From Planctomycetota bacterium (GTDB taxonomy: Bacteria; Planctomycetota; Phycisphaerae; Sedimentisphaerales; Anaerobacaceae): a DNA stretch of 7,077 nt. The DNA lies in contig JAFNGF010000116.1 in NCBI GenBank assembly GCA_017885385.1, forward strand, positions 7,478 to 14,554, written 5' to 3'. The notes under the pieces were generated by a model. It saw nothing but the letters and a program-made list of their open reading frames with translations, ran no database searches and was not told the DNA's origin. The first letter of the stretch is position 1. Each line of letters begins with the position of its first letter. Shown in pieces: positions 5,929-7,077 of this stretch. A program made the position numbers and the translations under genes.

Positions 5929-5937
5929 TAACACAGA

Positions 5938-7077
5938 ATGACCAAGACGGTAGAAGAACCTGCGGTAAAACCGCAGGCTAAATATTTAGCCCCGCGTTCC
6001 ACGCGGGGTTTCGTGGCGGTACATATCAGGGCCAAAGGTGCAGCCTACCTAGAACACGGCTGGGTAATCGCCAATCACAAGCTGGTTTCCTTCCACGCTG
6101 CGTTTATTTCATCGGTGCTGAGTGTTCCGGCCGACGTCCAGAGCAAGTTCGAGACGCTCCATTTCATGTTCGTAAGCTGGGAGACCTTCATCTCTTTAGC
6201 TATCTGGTATCTGTCCTGGCACATTGGCATTGCCATACACGAGATGGGCCACTTTCTAACAGCCGTTAGGTTGACGGCTCTCAATAAGGATTCTCAAGAA
6301 AAAGCCGACGCCATTGTTCAGGGCGGAGGCGGCAAGCTCGGATGGTACGTCAAGATGTTTCTTTTGATACCGTGGGGCAGGTTCTACGGCGTCAAAAAGG
6401 AAGGCGGTAACTTCGCGCCCGACGCACCGTACAACTTGGCGGTGGCGGCGTCCGCACCCATCTGGAGCGGGTATTTGGCCATGATATTTTTGCCGATTGC
6501 TGTCATCGGCATAGGCGTGGGGTTGGCCGCCAAAGTAGATATCCTTGTTTACATAGGTCGGTTGTTCCTGGCTCCGGGGTGCGTGGCCCTTCTGGACCGG
6601 CTGCTTGCAGACCCCGGCAAGCTCAGAGAATTCAGGGCCAGAGAAAAAATCGCCGCGGAGCAGGCCGCCAGAGCCGCTGTGGCAATTTCAAAGGAAAGCT
6701 GGCTCTATCAGGTAAAGCAGGTAAAAGAGAAGCTGCTCAAGACCAGGATGCAAGAAGTCAGACTGCCGGACGGCACTAAAGTTACTGCTCCCTGGCAGTT
6801 CAGAAACTGCGCGATGGGCGGCCGGCATACCGAGAAAGAATATCCCGAAAGCAACATCAGCATGCAGGAAAGCATGTTTATGCCGCTGTCCGCAAAGACA
6901 TACGAAGACGCACAGGAAATGACGGTGAAATTACAGTATCGCCTGAAGGAGATTATCGAGTCCGCCCCCGGGGCGAAGGTTATGGGCGTCGGCAGCGAAG
7001 GGGGCATTGCCACCTACGTGGATAAAGAACCCAACGACAGAGTGCCTGAACAGAGGATGTGGAGAATGATGAAGCAG
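5938..7077 (+). CDS. Membrane M50-like metalloprotease fused to an enolase-like domain (3' end missing)
   Basis: The frame runs 380 codons from ATG 5938 to the window end without a stop. Residues 8-24 are encoded by a double-hairpin repeat. A hydrophobic helix (about 83-100) leads into HEMGH (101-105), the HEXXH zinc motif placed as in M50 site-2-type membrane proteases. Further hydrophobic segments lie at about 164-194 and 201-220, ending in LLD, where D220 could be the third zinc ligand. A charged helical linker (221-272) follows. Residues 282-361 then resemble the start of the enolase barrel: NCAMGGRH (290-297), MQESMFMPLSAKTYEDA (309-325), a LK helix, and VGSEGGIA (351-358). By analogy H297, E311 and E354 match enolase His159, Glu168 and Glu211 (yeast numbering). 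The enolase N-terminal domain is absent. Protease class and enolase kinship are inferred by eye; the true function is unknown. Confidence 0.8.
   Translation, partial: MTKTVEEPAVKPQAKYLAPRSTRGFVAVHIRAKGAAYLEHGWVIANHKLVSFHAAFISSVLSVPADVQSKFETLHFMFVSWETFISLAIWYLSWHIGIAIHEMGHFLTAVRLTALNKDSQEKADAIVQGGGGKLGWYVKMFLLIPWGRFYGVKKEGGNFAPDAPYNLAVAASAPIWSGYLAMIFLPIAVIGIGVGLAAKVDILVYIGRLFLAPGCVALLDRLLADPGKLREFRAREKIAAEQAARAAVAISKESWLYQVKQVKEKLLKTRMQEVRLPDGTKVTAPWQFRNCAMGGRHTEKEYPESNISMQESMFMPLSAKTYEDAQEMTVKLQYRLKEIIESAPGAKVMGVGSEGGIATYVDKEPNDRVPEQRMWRMMKQ
5959..6008 (+). repeat. Double-hairpin TAAA-loop repeat, full copy, translated in frame
   Basis: Hairpin one is CCTGCGG (5959-5965), loop TAAAA, CCGCAGG (5971-5977). 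The core CTAAATATTTAG (5978-5989) matches 3701-3712 exactly. Hairpin two is CCCCGCGT (5990-5997), loop TCC, ACGCGGGG (6001-6008), followed by TTTCG as the 3681 copy is followed by TTTTTCG. Stems differ between copies but remain paired. It encodes PAVKPQAKYLAPRSTRG (residues 8-24) and starts 21 bases after the ATG, so it could affect translation by folding. Confidence 0.75.

Larger units (their letters stand above)
5536..5937. other. Divergent regulatory gap
   Basis: This 402-base region lies between two genes transcribed outward. It holds a candidate minus-strand promoter (5667-5695), a half copy of the TAAA-loop repeat (5711-5738), two TTGACAAA boxes 19 bases apart (5789, 5808) and the ribosome site of the 5938 gene. 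A small hairpin CTGCCC-GCT-GGGCAG is at 5631-5645 in the predicted minus-strand leader. No convincing protein frame was found. The plus-strand gene's own promoter could not be fixed. Confidence 0.6.

Noticed and set aside
5740..5934. A 64-residue minus-strand frame in the divergent gap
   Set aside because: It shows no ribosome site or family resemblance, and it covers the probable control region of the 5938 gene.
5814..5937. A possible riboswitch-like leader before the 5938 gene (GGGATGCCAAAAGGC)
   Set aside because: It faintly recalls the GGGACGCAAAGC part of c-di-GMP-I riboswitches, but the other conserved parts and pairings are missing.

Overview
The window looks like part of a planctomycete genome (Planctomycetota, possibly Phycisphaerae). 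This is an inference from a secreted ThuA-like protein, a stand-alone FHA protein, a NamZ/DUF1343 muramidase, mixed GC content and repeat-rich gaps. There is no rRNA or marker gene to prove it. No tRNA, rRNA, CRISPR array or transposase was seen.

Layout, left to right. (1) 1-375, plus: the C-terminal end of an ATP-grasp, D-Ala-D-Ala-ligase-like protein. (2) 376-792: a non-coding gap between convergent genes, packed with repeats. It holds a GC-rich dispersed repeat, a 9-bp-stem hairpin, an 18-bp inverted repeat about 150 bp apart, and an ATTCCCGC-type element that can fold into three arms. (3) 793-2004, minus: a NamZ/DUF1343 exo-muramidase-like protein. (4) 2005-2089: a short divergent spacer with an AT-rich inverted repeat that could form overlapping promoters on both strands. 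(5) 2090-3679, plus: a GH77 4-alpha-glucanotransferase (MalQ) with low-complexity, repeat-derived inserts. (6) 3681-3737: a double-hairpin terminator/repeat. (7) 3744-5535, minus: a tightly packed three-gene operon, in transcription order a small coiled-coil/two-helix membrane protein, a secreted ThuA-like protein and an FHA protein. (8) 5536-5937: a divergent regulatory gap. (9) 5938 to the window end, plus: a long open frame of 380 codons without a stop. It joins a membrane HEXXH metalloprotease-like region to an enolase-like C-terminal segment.

Two things stand out. First, the protein from 5938 carries an M50-type HEMGH motif in a hydrophobic helix, followed after a charged linker by a stretch that aligns by eye with the start of the enolase barrel (GGRH, QES, GSEGG). 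The usual enolase N-terminal domain is absent. Second, a family of small hairpins with TAAA-type loops and G/C-rich variable stems is scattered through the window. In its full form it is an inverted pair around the palindrome CTAAATATTTAG. One full copy lies in frame inside the first 24 codons of the M50-enolase gene, and a single hairpin lies inside the ThuA gene. MalQ also carries other repeats in frame, so short mobile-like repeats appear to be tolerated inside genes here.

The genes do not form one obvious pathway. Cell-wall turnover (ligase, NamZ), alpha-glucan metabolism (MalQ), a sugar-related secreted protein (ThuA) and phosphothreonine sensing (FHA) sit side by side.
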